A stretch of DNA of 18,706 nucleotides from an uncultured Spirochaetales bacterium (GCA_946061495.1 CAMGSV010000025.1:1-18706); one strand, 5' to 3'. Counted from the stretch's first letter, positions 6,819 to 14,444 are shown. The notes: generated from the sequence alone by a model not told the origin. Numbers and translations are program-made.

Positions 6819-6905
6819 GTGGCATTGAGATTGGCCGCCATCTATTTTGAGAAGCTTGTCAGGGCGAATTTCCGCTTTGGGAGAATGTGTCCCTCCTGTT
6901 GCTGA
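6819..6905 (+). CDS. Candidate cysteine-sensing leader peptide upstream of metY (28 aa)
   Basis: A 28-codon ORF starting with GTG, seven bases after a full AAGGAGG ribosome binding site, and about 45 bases downstream of a consensus promoter. The N-terminal half is an amphipathic stretch (ALRLAAIYFEKLVRANFRFG). The product ends MCPSCC, with three Cys codons among the last five sense codons. The next gene is metY, a homocysteine/cysteine-forming enzyme. Leader peptides with terminal cysteine codons control sulfur genes by ribosome stalling in actinobacteria, and the same logic would fit here. No classic terminator/antiterminator pair is visible between the stop and metY, but an 8-bp hairpin lies just before the metY ribosome binding site. 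The function is inference; the ORF and its signals are directly visible. Confidence 0.65.
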   Translation: MALRLAAIYFEKLVRANFRFGRMCPSCC

Positions 6906-6950
6906 ATTCCATCGTATTTGTTGATTATGTCCGCCGTTGTGTGGATTCAT

Positions 6951-6979
6951 TTGGCTTCGTACCAGCCATAAACTATTAT
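6951..6979 (+). promoter_or_regulatory. Second, proximal promoter of metY
   Basis: TTGGCT (6951-6956) and TATTAT (6974-6979) are 17 bases apart. The -35 is also the left arm of a 5-bp inverted repeat, TGGCT-7-AGCCA (6952-6968). Transcription would begin near 6986 and give a leader of about 43 bases that opens with the hairpin at 6983-7011. Confidence 0.4.
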
Positions 6980-6982
6980 TTT

Positions 6983-7011
6983 GCCGCCACCTAGGGATGC
7001 CTTGTGGCGGC
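6983..7011 (+). promoter_or_regulatory. Hairpin in the metY 5' leader
   Basis: GCCGCCAC (6983-6990) pairs perfectly with GTGGCGGC (7004-7011). Inside the 13-base loop AGG (6993-6995) can pair with CCT (7000-7002). There is no T-run, so it is not a terminator. It ends seven bases before the AGGAG ribosome binding site of metY and could stabilise the mRNA or modulate translation. Confidence 0.5.
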
Positions 7012-7028
7012 TGTAACAGGAGAAACCT

Positions 7029-8312
7029 ATGTCAAACTACAAATTCGAGACCTTGCAGCTGCATGTGGGGCAGGAACAGCCTGACCCAGCCACCGATGCT
7101 CGGGCGGTTCCCATCTATGCCACTACATCCTACGTGTTCCATGACTGCGCCCATGCCGCCGCCCGCTTCAACCTAAGCGATGTGGGCAACATTTATGGTC
7201 GCCTCACCAATTCCACCCAAGATGTACTGGAAAAGAGGATTGCTGCTCTGGAAGGTGGCGTTGCAGCCTTGGCGGTGGCATCTGGTGCTGCTGCCATTGC
7301 CTACACCATTCAAGCCCTTGCTCAAAATGGCGGCCATATCGTCTCCCAGAAGACCATCTACGGCGGCACCTACAACCTGCTGGCCAACACCCTCACGGGG
7401 TTCGGTATCTCCACCAGCTTTGTGGACATCCACAACCTGGCTGAGGTGGAGGCCGCCATTCAGTCCAATACCAGGGCCATCTACATCGAGACCCTGGGCA
7501 ATCCCAACAGCGACATTCCCGACATCGACGCAGTGGCGGCCCTTGCCCACAAGCACGGCCTGCCCCTGGTGGTGGACAGCACCTTTGCCACTCCCTTCCT
7601 GCTGCGGCCTATTGAGCATGGGGCCGACGTTGTGATTCATTCCGCCACCAAGTTTATCGGCGGCCACGGAACAACCTTGGGCGGCGTCATTGTGGATTCC
7701 GGCAAATTCGACTGGGCTGCCAGCGGCAAGTATCCCGGCATTGCGGAGCCGAACCCCAGCTACCACGGGGTGTCCTTTGTGCAGGCTGTGGGGCCTGCTG
7801 CCTTCGTTACCTACATCCGGGCCATCCTGCTGCGGGACACGGGCGCCGCCATCTCCCCCTTCGCCGCCTTCCTTTTGCTGCAGGGGGTGGAGACCTTGTC
7901 CCTGCGGCTGGAGCGCCATGCCCAGAACACGGCTAGGGTGGTGGAATTCCTTTCCAGCCATCCCCTGGTGGAGAAGGTGAACCATCCCTCCCTGGCCAGT
8001 CATCCCGACCATGGCCTGTACCGGAAGTACTTCCCCAATGGCGGCGGCTCCATCTTCACCTTTGAAATCAAGGGTGGCCAGCAGGAGGCCCACCGCTTCA
8101 TCGACAGCCTCAAGCTCTTCTCCCTGCTGGCCAACGTGGCTGACGTGAAGAGTCTGGTGATTCACCCCGCCACCACCACCCACAGTCAACTGACGGAGGC
8201 GGAGCTGGCGGAGCAGGGAATCAAGCCCAGCACCATCCGGCTTTCCGTGGGAACGGAGCATATCGACGACATCATCGCCGACCTGCAGGGAGGATTCGAC
8301 AGCCTGACCTAA
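7029..8312 (+). CDS. metY: O-acetylhomoserine aminocarboxypropyltransferase/cysteine synthase
   Basis: A PLP enzyme of the Cys/Met metabolism family that forms homocysteine from O-acetylhomoserine and sulfide; many members can also use O-acetylserine to make cysteine. The PLP lysine is in HSATKFIGGHG (Lys208), preceded by VVDSTFATPFLLRPIEHGADV. The N-terminus has the typical ETLQLHVGQEQPDPATDARAVPI and a VFHDCAHAAARFNL region, and the C-terminal end STIRLSVGTEHIDDIIADL is standard. The length of 427 residues is normal for MetY and longer than MetB or MetC. AGGAG lies six bases before the ATG. It is monocistronic, with two candidate promoters, a leader ORF and a strong terminator. Context suggests regulation by sulfur amino acid supply. 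Confidence 0.95.
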   Translation: MSNYKFETLQLHVGQEQPDPATDARAVPIYATTSYVFHDCAHAAARFNLSDVGNIYGRLTNSTQDVLEKRIAALEGGVAALAVASGAAAIAYTIQALAQNGGHIVSQKTIYGGTYNLLANTLTGFGISTSFVDIHNLAEVEAAIQSNTRAIYIETLGNPNSDIPDIDAVAALAHKHGLPLVVDSTFATPFLLRPIEHGADVVIHSATKFIGGHGTTLGGVIVDSGKFDWAASGKYPGIAEPNPSYHGVSFVQAVGPAAFVTYIRAILLRDTGAAISPFAAFLLLQGVETLSLRLERHAQNTARVVEFLSSHPLVEKVNHPSLASHPDHGLYRKYFPNGGGSIFTFEIKGGQQEAHRFIDSLKLFSLLANVADVKSLVIHPATTTHSQLTEAELAEQGIKPSTIRLSVGTEHIDDIIADLQGGFDSLT

Positions 8313-8324
8313 GGTGTGGTAGGA

Positions 8325-8357
8325 GGGCCTCGCCGGTGGTGGCGGGGCTCTTTTTTT
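8325..8357 (+). terminator. Rho-independent terminator of metY
   Basis: A 10-bp GC-rich stem (8325-8334 with 8341-8350, two G-T wobbles) and a 6-base loop are followed directly by seven T residues, 12 bases after the metY stop. Confidence 0.92.
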
Positions 8358-8433
8358 GAGGGAATTTCTGCCAGCCAGACCCGCTTTTCGGTGGGCTTCT
8401 GATGCACTTGCGGTGCAGTCTTGTCCGTAATGA

Positions 8434-8467
8434 CCCGCTGGATTGATTCTCGATTTCCGTGTATAGT
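8434..8467 (+). promoter_or_regulatory. Promoter of the ABC importer, copy 1 of a 34-bp duplicated element
   Basis: The element begins CCCGCTGGATTGA and ends CCGTGTATAGT. It matches 11642-11675 at 30 of 34 positions with no gap. The -10 TATAGT (8462-8467) ends 6 bases before the permease ATG. No good TTGACA lies at 17 bases (TGGATT there), yet that region is fully conserved between the copies, so it may be an activator site or be read by an alternative sigma factor. Confidence 0.55.
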
Positions 8468-8473
8468 TGTGCA

Positions 8474-9139
8474 ATGGAATTGAATATTGACTTCATGGTC
8501 AAGTATTTGCCTTGGTATGTGGACGCGGCCATATTGACGGTACGCATCGCCCTGTGGGGCATCCTCCTTTCCCTACTGGTAGGGGCTGCCTGTGCAGTGG
8601 TGCGGTATTACCGTATTCCGGTGCTGCGGCGGCTGGTGTCGCTGTATGTGGAGGTCAGCCGGAACACTCCCCTGCTGGTACAGCTCTTCTTCCTGTATTT
8701 CGGCCTGCCCAAGATGGGGGTGGTGCTGAGCTCGGAGGTCTGTGCCGTCATCGGACTGACCTTCCTAGGGGGCAGCTACATGGCAGAGTCCCTGCGCAGT
8801 GGTCTTGAATCCATTGAGCCCGCCCAGCTTGAGGCCGCCGCCAGCTTAGGTATGGGGAGGCGTCTTACCATGGTGGAGGTGGTGTTTCCCCAGGCCATGG
8901 CCGTTTCGGTGCCGGGACTCTGTGCCAATGTCATCTTCCTGATAAAGGAGACCTCGGTGGTCAGCGGCATCGCCCTGGCGGACCTGATGTACGTCACCAA
9001 GGATCTCATCGGATTGTATTACGAGACCGACGAGGCCCTCGTCATGCTGGTGGTGTTCTACCTGATTATCCTGCTGCCGGTTTCTGTGGCGGCATCGATT
9101 TTGGAGCGGAGGTTGCGTCATGCTGGATTCGGGAATTAG
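8474..9139 (+). CDS. Amino-acid ABC transporter permease (HisM/GlnP family), first subunit
   Basis: An inner-membrane channel subunit of a polar amino-acid importer. It has about five hydrophobic helices, starting with AAILTVRIALWGILLSLL. The conserved EVSRNTPLLVQLFFLYFGLP segment is present, and the EAA coupling loop is seen as SLESIEPAQLEAAASLGMGRRLTM-like sequence near residue 130. The length of 221 residues is typical. The ATG at 8474 fits the family N-terminus and stands 6 bases after a TATAGT hexamer, with no Shine-Dalgarno sequence. It overlaps the second permease by 20 bases. Together with the binding protein encoded downstream it probably carries cyst(e)ine or a related amino acid. 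Confidence 0.9.
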   Translation: MELNIDFMVKYLPWYVDAAILTVRIALWGILLSLLVGAACAVVRYYRIPVLRRLVSLYVEVSRNTPLLVQLFFLYFGLPKMGVVLSSEVCAVIGLTFLGGSYMAESLRSGLESIEPAQLEAAASLGMGRRLTMVEVVFPQAMAVSVPGLCANVIFLIKETSVVSGIALADLMYVTKDLIGLYYETDEALVMLVVFYLIILLPVSVAASILERRLRHAGFGN

Positions 9140-9794
9140 CGTCCTGTTCATGGGCCATAACTTCCTGCGGCTGCTGGGAGGGCTGTGGGTCACGCTGCGA
9201 ATCAGCCTCATTGCGGTGGTGCTGTCCATGCCCATGGGAATTGTGTTCGGCATGTTCATGACCCTGCGGAATCCGGTGAGCAGGGCGGTGAGCCGAGTCT
9301 ACCTTGAGTTTGTACGGATAATGCCCCAGCTGGTGCTGCTGTTCATCGCCTATTTCGGCGTGACACGGGCATTCGGCTGGAATCTGTCGGCGGAGGCCAG
9401 CGCCATCCTGGTGTTCACCCTGTGGGGGACAGCGGAGATGGGAGACTTGGTGCGGGGTGCCCTCATCAGCATACCGAAGCACCAGTACGAGAGCGCCACT
9501 GCCCTGGGCTTGAGCCGGATTCAGACCTTCCTGCTCGTCATCATCCCCCAGACACTGCGGCGGCTGGTTCCCCTCACCATCAATCTCACTACCCGCATGA
9601 TTAAGACCACCAGTCTGGTGGTGCTCATTGGCATGACGGAGGTGCTGAAGGTGGGCAAGCAGATTATCGATGCGAATCGGTTCACCCATCCCACGGCGGC
9701 TCTGTGGGTCTACGGCGTGATTTTTTTGTTGTATTTTCTGGCCTGCTGGCCCATTTCGCTGCTGGCAAAGAAACTTGAGAGACGATGGAGGTGA
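9120..9794 (+). CDS. Amino-acid ABC transporter permease (HisM/GlnP family), second subunit
   Basis: The partner permease, about 224 residues. It has helices from LLGGLWVTLRISLIAVVLSM onward, the conserved YLEFVRIMPQLVLLFIAYFG segment, and the EAA loop around ISIPKHQYESATALGLSRIQ that contacts the ATPase. A GGAGG site lies seven bases before the ATG, inside the first permease gene, so translation is coupled. The 3' end overlaps the region carrying the ATPase ribosome binding site. The two permeases are related but clearly diverged, which suggests a heterodimeric channel. Confidence 0.9.
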   Translation: MLDSGISVLFMGHNFLRLLGGLWVTLRISLIAVVLSMPMGIVFGMFMTLRNPVSRAVSRVYLEFVRIMPQLVLLFIAYFGVTRAFGWNLSAEASAILVFTLWGTAEMGDLVRGALISIPKHQYESATALGLSRIQTFLLVIIPQTLRRLVPLTINLTTRMIKTTSLVVLIGMTEVLKVGKQIIDANRFTHPTAALWVYGVIFLLYFLACWPISLLAKKLERRWR

Positions 9795-9799
9795 GCGGG

Positions 9800-10570
9800 A
9801 TGGAGCGGAAGGTGCAGCTTGGGGTGGTGGACTTGGTGAAGCGGTTCGGAGCCGATGCGGTGCTGGATGGTATCAGTCTGAAGGTACATCAGGGAGAAGT
9901 GGTGGTGGTGCTGGGGCCCTCCGGCTGTGGCAAGAGCACCCTGCTACGGTGCATGAACGGACTGGAGCGGCCGGACGGAGGCTCCATCCTGGTGGATGGG
10001 GAGAAGGTTGATCCTGATGCCCGTCGTTCCAAGGAGCTCCGGCAGAAAATCGGCATGGTGTTCCAGAGCTATGACCTTTTCCCCCACCGGAACATTCTGG
10101 ACAACGTGACTCTGGCGCCGGTGAAGGTGCAGAAGCGGAGTCGTGCCGAGGCGGAGGGGGAGGCCCAGCGGCTTTTGGAGCGGGTGGGCCTGTGGGAAAA
10201 GCGGAAGTCCTATCCACGGGAGCTTTCCGGCGGCCAGAAGCAGCGGGTGGCCATCGTCCGTGCCCTGTGCATGAACCCGGAGGTGATGCTCTTTGACGAG
10301 GTGACGGCCGCCTTGGACCCGGAGATGGTGCGGGAGGTGCTGGACGTTATCCTTGAGCTGGCGAACCAGGGCATGACCATGGTGATTGTCACCCATGAGA
10401 TGCAGTTCGCCCGGGCTGTGGCAGACAGGATTGTGTTTCTGGACAAGGGCCGTATTGTGGAGGAGGATGATCCGGAGGAATTCTTCACCAATCCCAAAAC
10501 CCAGCGGGCTAGGGATTTCCTGCAGACCTTTACCTTCCAGAAGCACAAGTCCAGCGTAGCTTCGGAATGA
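9800..10570 (+). CDS. Amino-acid ABC transporter ATP-binding protein
   Basis: The ATPase that powers the importer. Walker A GPSGCGKST is at residues 39-47, followed by the Q-loop in GMVFQSYDLFPH, the signature LSGGQKQR, Walker B VMLFDEVTAALDPE, and the switch His in VTHEM. At 256 residues it belongs to the HisP/GlnQ family. The ATG at 9800 was preferred over 9785 because a perfect GGAGGTGA lies eight bases upstream of it and the conserved domain starts soon after. The ribosome binding site overlaps the end of the second permease gene, fitting an operon. Confidence 0.93.
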   Translation: MERKVQLGVVDLVKRFGADAVLDGISLKVHQGEVVVVLGPSGCGKSTLLRCMNGLERPDGGSILVDGEKVDPDARRSKELRQKIGMVFQSYDLFPHRNILDNVTLAPVKVQKRSRAEAEGEAQRLLERVGLWEKRKSYPRELSGGQKQRVAIVRALCMNPEVMLFDEVTAALDPEMVREVLDVILELANQGMTMVIVTHEMQFARAVADRIVFLDKGRIVEEDDPEEFFTNPKTQRARDFLQTFTFQKHKSSVASE

Positions 10571-10647
10571 GTGCTGGACTCGTTGTCAGTTGAAGTGAGG
10601 AAAATTTTTTCTACAAATAAAATGCAAATATGCAAGAGGAGTATGGT

Positions 10648-11499
10648 ATGAAGAGAATTGGATTTGTTCTGGCAGTGGCTATGCTGCTGGCAGGAACAGC
10701 TGCGTGGGCATTGGGCGGCAAGGATACAGGTGGTACACCTGCATCCTCATTCCGCACAGTGGAGGACATCAAGGCCAGCGGAAAAGTGATTATCGGTGTG
10801 TTCAGCGACAAGGCCCCCTTCGGCTATGTGGACGAGTACGGCACCTATCAGGGCTATGACGTGTACTTTGCGGAGCGCATTGGTCAGGATTTGGGCGTGC
10901 AGGTGGAGTACATCTCCACCGACCCAGCCAGTCGTGTTGAGTATGCGGCCACCGGCAAGGTAGACATCATCCTGGCAAACTTCACCGTCACCGAGGAGCG
11001 TGCCCAGCAGGTGGACTTTGCCCTGCCCTACATGAAGGTGATGCTGGGCGTGGTTTCTCCTGAGAGTAAGCTCATCACCAGCGTGGACCAGCTGGCGGGC
11101 AAGACCCTCATTGTGGTGAAGGGAACCACTGCCGAGACCTATTTCGAGAAGAACCACCCGGAGGTAAAGCTCCAGAAGTACGACGAGTACGCCGACGCCT
11201 ACAACGCCCTGATTGACGGACGGGGAGACGCCTTCTCCACCGACAACACCGAGGTTCTGGCCTGGGCGCTGGTGAATCCTGGCTTTGCGGTGGGAATTGA
11301 TGCCCTCGGTAACATGGACACCATCGCCCCAGCGGTGCAGAAGGGCAACACCAGCCTGTTGGAGTGGTTGAACAATGAGATTCAGACTCTGGGACAGGAG
11401 CAGTTCTTCCATGCTGCCTACGAGGCTACACTGGCTCCCGTCTACGGCGAGGCAGCCAATCCCGACGCACTGGTTGTTGAGGGCGGAGTCTTGAACTAA
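10648..11499 (+). CDS. ABC transporter substrate-binding protein, cysteine-binding type
   Basis: A periplasmic binding protein of the polar amino-acid family (SBP_bac_3). The start at 10648 has GAGGAG six bases upstream and gives a clear signal peptide (MKRIGFVLAVAMLLAGTAAWA) with probable signal peptidase I cleavage after AWA; no lipobox cysteine is present. Mature-domain hallmarks are VIIGVFSDKAPFGYVDEYG, GYDVYFAERI, KVDIILANFTVTEERAQQVD and TLAPVYGE. From memory of the family, these resemble binding proteins annotated for cysteine uptake more than those for glutamine or arginine. The link to serine acetyltransferase and metY supports that, but the ligand is inferred. It is 283 residues and the last gene of the importer, followed by a terminator. 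Confidence 0.88.
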   Translation: MKRIGFVLAVAMLLAGTAAWALGGKDTGGTPASSFRTVEDIKASGKVIIGVFSDKAPFGYVDEYGTYQGYDVYFAERIGQDLGVQVEYISTDPASRVEYAATGKVDIILANFTVTEERAQQVDFALPYMKVMLGVVSPESKLITSVDQLAGKTLIVVKGTTAETYFEKNHPEVKLQKYDEYADAYNALIDGRGDAFSTDNTEVLAWALVNPGFAVGIDALGNMDTIAPAVQKGNTSLLEWLNNEIQTLGQEQFFHAAYEATLAPVYGEAANPDALVVEGGVLN

Positions 11500-11524
11500 A
11501 ACTGGGGCACTGTAACCTGACTTC

Positions 11525-11588
11525 AAAACGCATTCTGTGTGGAGTGAGCCAACCTGTGGTACGCTTCACCTGCAGGATGCGTTTTTTT
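11525..11588 (+). terminator. Rho-independent terminator of the ABC importer
   Basis: AAAACGCATTCTG (11525-11537) pairs with CAGGATGCGTTTT (11573-11585) over 13 bp with one wobble, and the right arm runs into seven T residues (11582-11588). The 35-base loop contains a smaller stem (GTGA/TCAC). It lies 25 bases after the binding-protein stop. Confidence 0.8.
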
Positions 11589-11641
11589 GTTGGTGAAGCC
11601 ATGGTGCATCCTGGTGGTTGGATTGAGACTGCCTCTGCCGC

Positions 11642-11675
11642 CCCGCTGGATTGAATCTGATTTTCCGTGTATAGT
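11642..11675 (+). promoter_or_regulatory. Promoter of the glycosyltransferase pair, copy 2 of the 34-bp element
   Basis: Matches 8434-8467 at 30 of 34 bases. The -10 TATAGT (11670-11675) ends 6 bases before the ATG. A further GGATTGA lies 28 bp upstream (11620-11626), repeating part of the conserved box at 11648-11654. Confidence 0.55.
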
Positions 11676-11681
11676 GGGGGA

Positions 11682-12764
11682 ATGAAGCTGGCGATTGATT
11701 GCAGGATGATTGGAAGCGGAGGCATCGGTACGTATCTGTGCGGCCTCCTGCCTTATTTTGTGGAAAACCATCAGTGCCTTCTTTTGGGAAGGGAGGCCGA
11801 CTTGGAGGAATTCCGTGGTGGCACGTCCTCGGTGGAGATTCTTCCTTGTCATGTCGAACCCTTTTCCTTGAAGGAGCTTTTCTGCTTTCCTTCCGACATG
11901 CTGCAGGCCATCAACAGCTGCGACGTCTACTACACACCCTACTGCAACATTCCCGGCCGGCTTTTTGGTGGTGGCATCAAGGTGCCGATTTTTTCCACCA
12001 TCCACGATGTGGTCTTTCTCGATATTCCTGAACTGGCGGGAGGCCTGGGCACGGCTGTTCGCAGGTGGTTCTACCAGCAGGCGGTGAACAAGTCCCGCTG
12101 TATTTTTACCGTGTCCCAATTCTCCGCCGGGCGAATTCGTTCCCATCTGAACTGCGGGGCAGTTCCTTTGGTGGTGACCTACAATGCCGTGCCCCACTGG
12201 TTCACCCAGGAGGACCGTGGGTGCCGTCAGGGGGAGCGGAACCAGGACCTGCTCTTTGTGGGGAACATCAAGGCTCACAAGGGTCTCCACATTTTGCTGG
12301 AGGGCTTCACCCTGGCACGGCAGCGGGGGCTGGCGGGGCGGCTGGTGATTGTAGGGAACGCCAGCAACTTCCGCACTGGTGACAAAGGCATTCTGGAACG
12401 GTTCCAGGCCTTGCCGGAGGAGGCATTTTCCTTCACCGGCCGAGTCAGCGACAGCCAGCTGCGGGATTTGTACCGCCAGTGTCGGCTCTTGGTGCAGCCC
12501 TCCCTGTACGAGGGCTTCGGGATGCCGCCCCTGGAAGCCTTGTCCCAGGGAACAAATGTGGTGCTTTCTGATATTCCTGTGTTCCAAGAGATTTATCATG
12601 ACCTGCCCGTCACCTTCTTCAAGGCAGGGGATAGTGCTGACTTGGCGGACAAGCTGCTGGAGGCCTGGAAGCTTCCCCCGCCGCCGCCTTTGGACAGCCG
12701 ATATTCGTTCAAGAGGTCTGCGGACATCATCTTCCGCACGGTTTCAGAGATTTGTGGGAAATAA
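11682..12764 (+). CDS. Glycosyltransferase, GT4 type
   Basis: A GT-B fold retaining glycosyltransferase, about 360 residues, probably building a surface glycan or glycolipid at the cytoplasmic face of the membrane. The N-terminal acceptor domain begins MKLAIDCRMIGSGGIGTYL, with a glycine-rich turn. The C-terminal nucleotide-sugar domain shows LLFVGNIKAHKGLHILLEGF, FTGRVSDSQLRDLYRQC and the family motif PSLYEGFGMPPLEALSQG, including the EGFGxPxLE signature. The ATG at 11682 was chosen because the family starts with this strand and it stands 6 bases after TATAGT; a G-run in between might act as a weak ribosome site. Cotranscribed with the next gene, 26 bases downstream. The donor sugar cannot be told, though mannosyltransferases share this pattern. 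Confidence 0.9.
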   Translation: MKLAIDCRMIGSGGIGTYLCGLLPYFVENHQCLLLGREADLEEFRGGTSSVEILPCHVEPFSLKELFCFPSDMLQAINSCDVYYTPYCNIPGRLFGGGIKVPIFSTIHDVVFLDIPELAGGLGTAVRRWFYQQAVNKSRCIFTVSQFSAGRIRSHLNCGAVPLVVTYNAVPHWFTQEDRGCRQGERNQDLLFVGNIKAHKGLHILLEGFTLARQRGLAGRLVIVGNASNFRTGDKGILERFQALPEEAFSFTGRVSDSQLRDLYRQCRLLVQPSLYEGFGMPPLEALSQGTNVVLSDIPVFQEIYHDLPVTFFKAGDSADLADKLLEAWKLPPPPPLDSRYSFKRSADIIFRTVSEICGK

Positions 12765-12790
12765 ACTGAAGAATCGCAAGGAGATATGAC

Positions 12791-13891
12791 ATGAAGGTTG
12801 CAATCGTTCACTACTGGCTGGTCAATATGCGGGGAGGCGAAAAGGTGCTGGAAGCCCTGCTGGATCTTTTCCCGGAGGCGGACATCTACACCCACGTGTA
12901 CCTGCCTCAGGCCGTGTCGGAGAAGATTCGCAGCCACCGTGTCTTTACCACAAGGATTAGCCGCCTCCCCTTTGCGGCAAAATTCTACCAGAAGTACATG
13001 CCCCTGATGCCCGATGCCCTGAAGGAGCTGGACCTGTCCGACTACGACCTGATTATTTCCAGCGAGTCGGGGCCAGCAAAGGGGGTGGTTCCCAATCCCG
13101 ATGCCTTCCACCTGTGCTACTGCCACAGTCCCATGCGGTATCTGTGGGACATGTACCACGAGTATTTTCGCACGGCATCGGGCTTTGTCCGCTTCTTCAT
13201 GAAAAAACTGGTTCCCTCCCTGCGGCTGTGGGATGTGATGTCCGCCAATCTGGTGGACTGCTTTGTGGCCAACTCCCATTACGTGGCAAAACGAATCAAC
13301 CGCTACTACAACCGTCCGGCGGAGATTGTCTATCCGCCAGTGGCCATAGAAAAATTTTCCGCCGTCCAGCGGAATCCCAAAGACTACTATCTGTTCTTCG
13401 GGCAGCTGGTGGGCTACAAGCGGGCTGACCTGGCTCTGGAAGCCTGTGTCCGCTCTGGCCGAAAATTGGTGGTGGTGGGAGAGGGCGGTTCTGCCAAGGA
13501 GCGCCGCAAATATGAAGCCTCTGGCCTGGTGACCTTCGCCGGCAGGGTGGGCCATCGGCAGCTGGAGGAGTATCTGGCGGGAGCCTGGGCCCTGCTGTTT
13601 CCCGGCGTGGAGGATTTTGGCATCATTCCGGTGGAGGCAAATGCGGCGGGCTGTCCCGTTATCGCCTACCGCAAGGGCGGGGCCTTGGACTCCATCAAGG
13701 AGGGGGTCACCGGCATCTTCTTTGACCAGCAGACGGCGGATTCTTTGATTGGAGCCATGGAGCAGTTCGAGGCCCTGCCGCCTGCCACCTTTGCTGACCG
13801 CAGCCAGTTTGCCCGCCACGTGGAGCAGTTCAGTCAGGCTGCCTTTGCCGCAAAGATTCAAAAGCTGGTGGAGGAGCGCCGCCGCCGCTAG
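12791..13891 (+). CDS. Glycosyltransferase, GT4 type (WbaZ-like)
   Basis: A second GT-B enzyme, 366 residues. The N-terminus MKVAIVHYWLVNMRGGEKVLEALLDLFPEADIYT is characteristic of a GT4 subgroup close to lipopolysaccharide mannosyltransferases. The central YCHSPMRYLWDMYHEYF and FVANSHYVAKRINRYY segments and a C-terminal FPGVEDFGIIPVEANAAGCPVIAY with the EDFGIxPxE motif complete the fold. AAGGAG lies seven bases before the ATG. It ends nine bases from the convergent regulator gene, with no terminator visible between them. It probably acts in the same glycan pathway as the first glycosyltransferase; the acceptor and sugar are unknown. Confidence 0.9.
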   Translation: MKVAIVHYWLVNMRGGEKVLEALLDLFPEADIYTHVYLPQAVSEKIRSHRVFTTRISRLPFAAKFYQKYMPLMPDALKELDLSDYDLIISSESGPAKGVVPNPDAFHLCYCHSPMRYLWDMYHEYFRTASGFVRFFMKKLVPSLRLWDVMSANLVDCFVANSHYVAKRINRYYNRPAEIVYPPVAIEKFSAVQRNPKDYYLFFGQLVGYKRADLALEACVRSGRKLVVVGEGGSAKERRKYEASGLVTFAGRVGHRQLEEYLAGAWALLFPGVEDFGIIPVEANAAGCPVIAYRKGGALDSIKEGVTGIFFDQQTADSLIGAMEQFEALPPATFADRSQFARHVEQFSQAAFAAKIQKLVEERRRR

Positions 13892-13900
13892 GAGGGGAAG

Positions 13901-14440
13901 CTATTTTTCTTTGGAAATACGCAGACCAATTTGTTCCAGCAGGAAGCGTGTCTTTGAGAGCATCTCTTCTGGTGCCATGGGATTGTAGTGGGTAATCCAC
14001 CGCTGGATGGCACCAGTGAGGCCATCAGTCATAAAATAGACGTAGAAGTCGTTGTTTGTGTTTTCCTGCAGCTCCATAAGGTCGTGGGTGACGGCCTGCT
14101 TGATGGTTTCCTGAAAATAGAGCAGGAAATAGTTGTGCTGGTGGGGACGAAAGATGTGGCGGTAAACGTCACGGTTTTCATAGAGATACTGGCAGAGCTG
14201 ATAAAAGCTTTCTCCTCTGGAAGGCGTGTCAAAGGGATGGTGCTGCATGAATTCCGACTGGAAAATATATTTCAATAGGTCGTACTTGTCCCTAAAATGA
14301 TAGTAGAAGGACTTGCGGTTCATGCCACTGCTGGCGCAAATATCTGCGATTGTAATCTTTTCCAAGGGGGTTTCCTGCACCAGCTCCTTGAGGGAGTTGG
14401 CCAGTACCCGCTTCGTTACGTTTGAATTTGCCATCTTCAT
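13901..14440 (-). CDS. TetR-family transcriptional regulator
   Basis: A DNA-binding repressor-type protein, about 179 residues. The N-terminal helix-turn-helix is VTKRVLANSLKELVQETP followed by ITIADICASSGMNRKSFYYHFRDKYDLL, the classic TetR pattern. The C-terminal part is a helical ligand or dimer domain ending in a segment rich in Met, Glu and Leu (APEEMLSKTRFLLEQIG), of the type seen with the TetR_C_33 subgroup. The start is uncertain: GTG at 14455, ATG at 14440 and ATG at 14434 are in frame, and none has a ribosome binding site. A weak promoter just upstream favours 14440 or 14434. Its target is not obvious; the convergent glycosyltransferases and the upstream membrane protein are candidates. 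Confidence 0.88.
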   Translation of the reverse strand: MKMANSNVTKRVLANSLKELVQETPLEKITIADICASSGMNRKSFYYHFRDKYDLLKYIFQSEFMQHHPFDTPSRGESFYQLCQYLYENRDVYRHIFRPHQHNYFLLYFQETIKQAVTHDLMELQENTNNDFYVYFMTDGLTGAIQRWITHYNPMAPEEMLSKTRFLLEQIGLRISKEK

Positions 14441-14444
14441 ATTT

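Noticed and set aside
6663..7028. SAM or T-box riboswitch before metY.
   Set aside because: No SAM-I core, no T-box bulge sequence and no terminator hairpin with a T-run; the region is better explained by promoters, repeats and the leader ORF.
7173..8474. 433-codon minus-strand frame antisense to metY.
   Set aside because: Shadow of metY; Gly/His/Gln-rich with no domain.
12596..13861. 421-codon minus-strand frame antisense to the second glycosyltransferase.
   Set aside because: Shadow frame of a gene with clear GT4 motifs.
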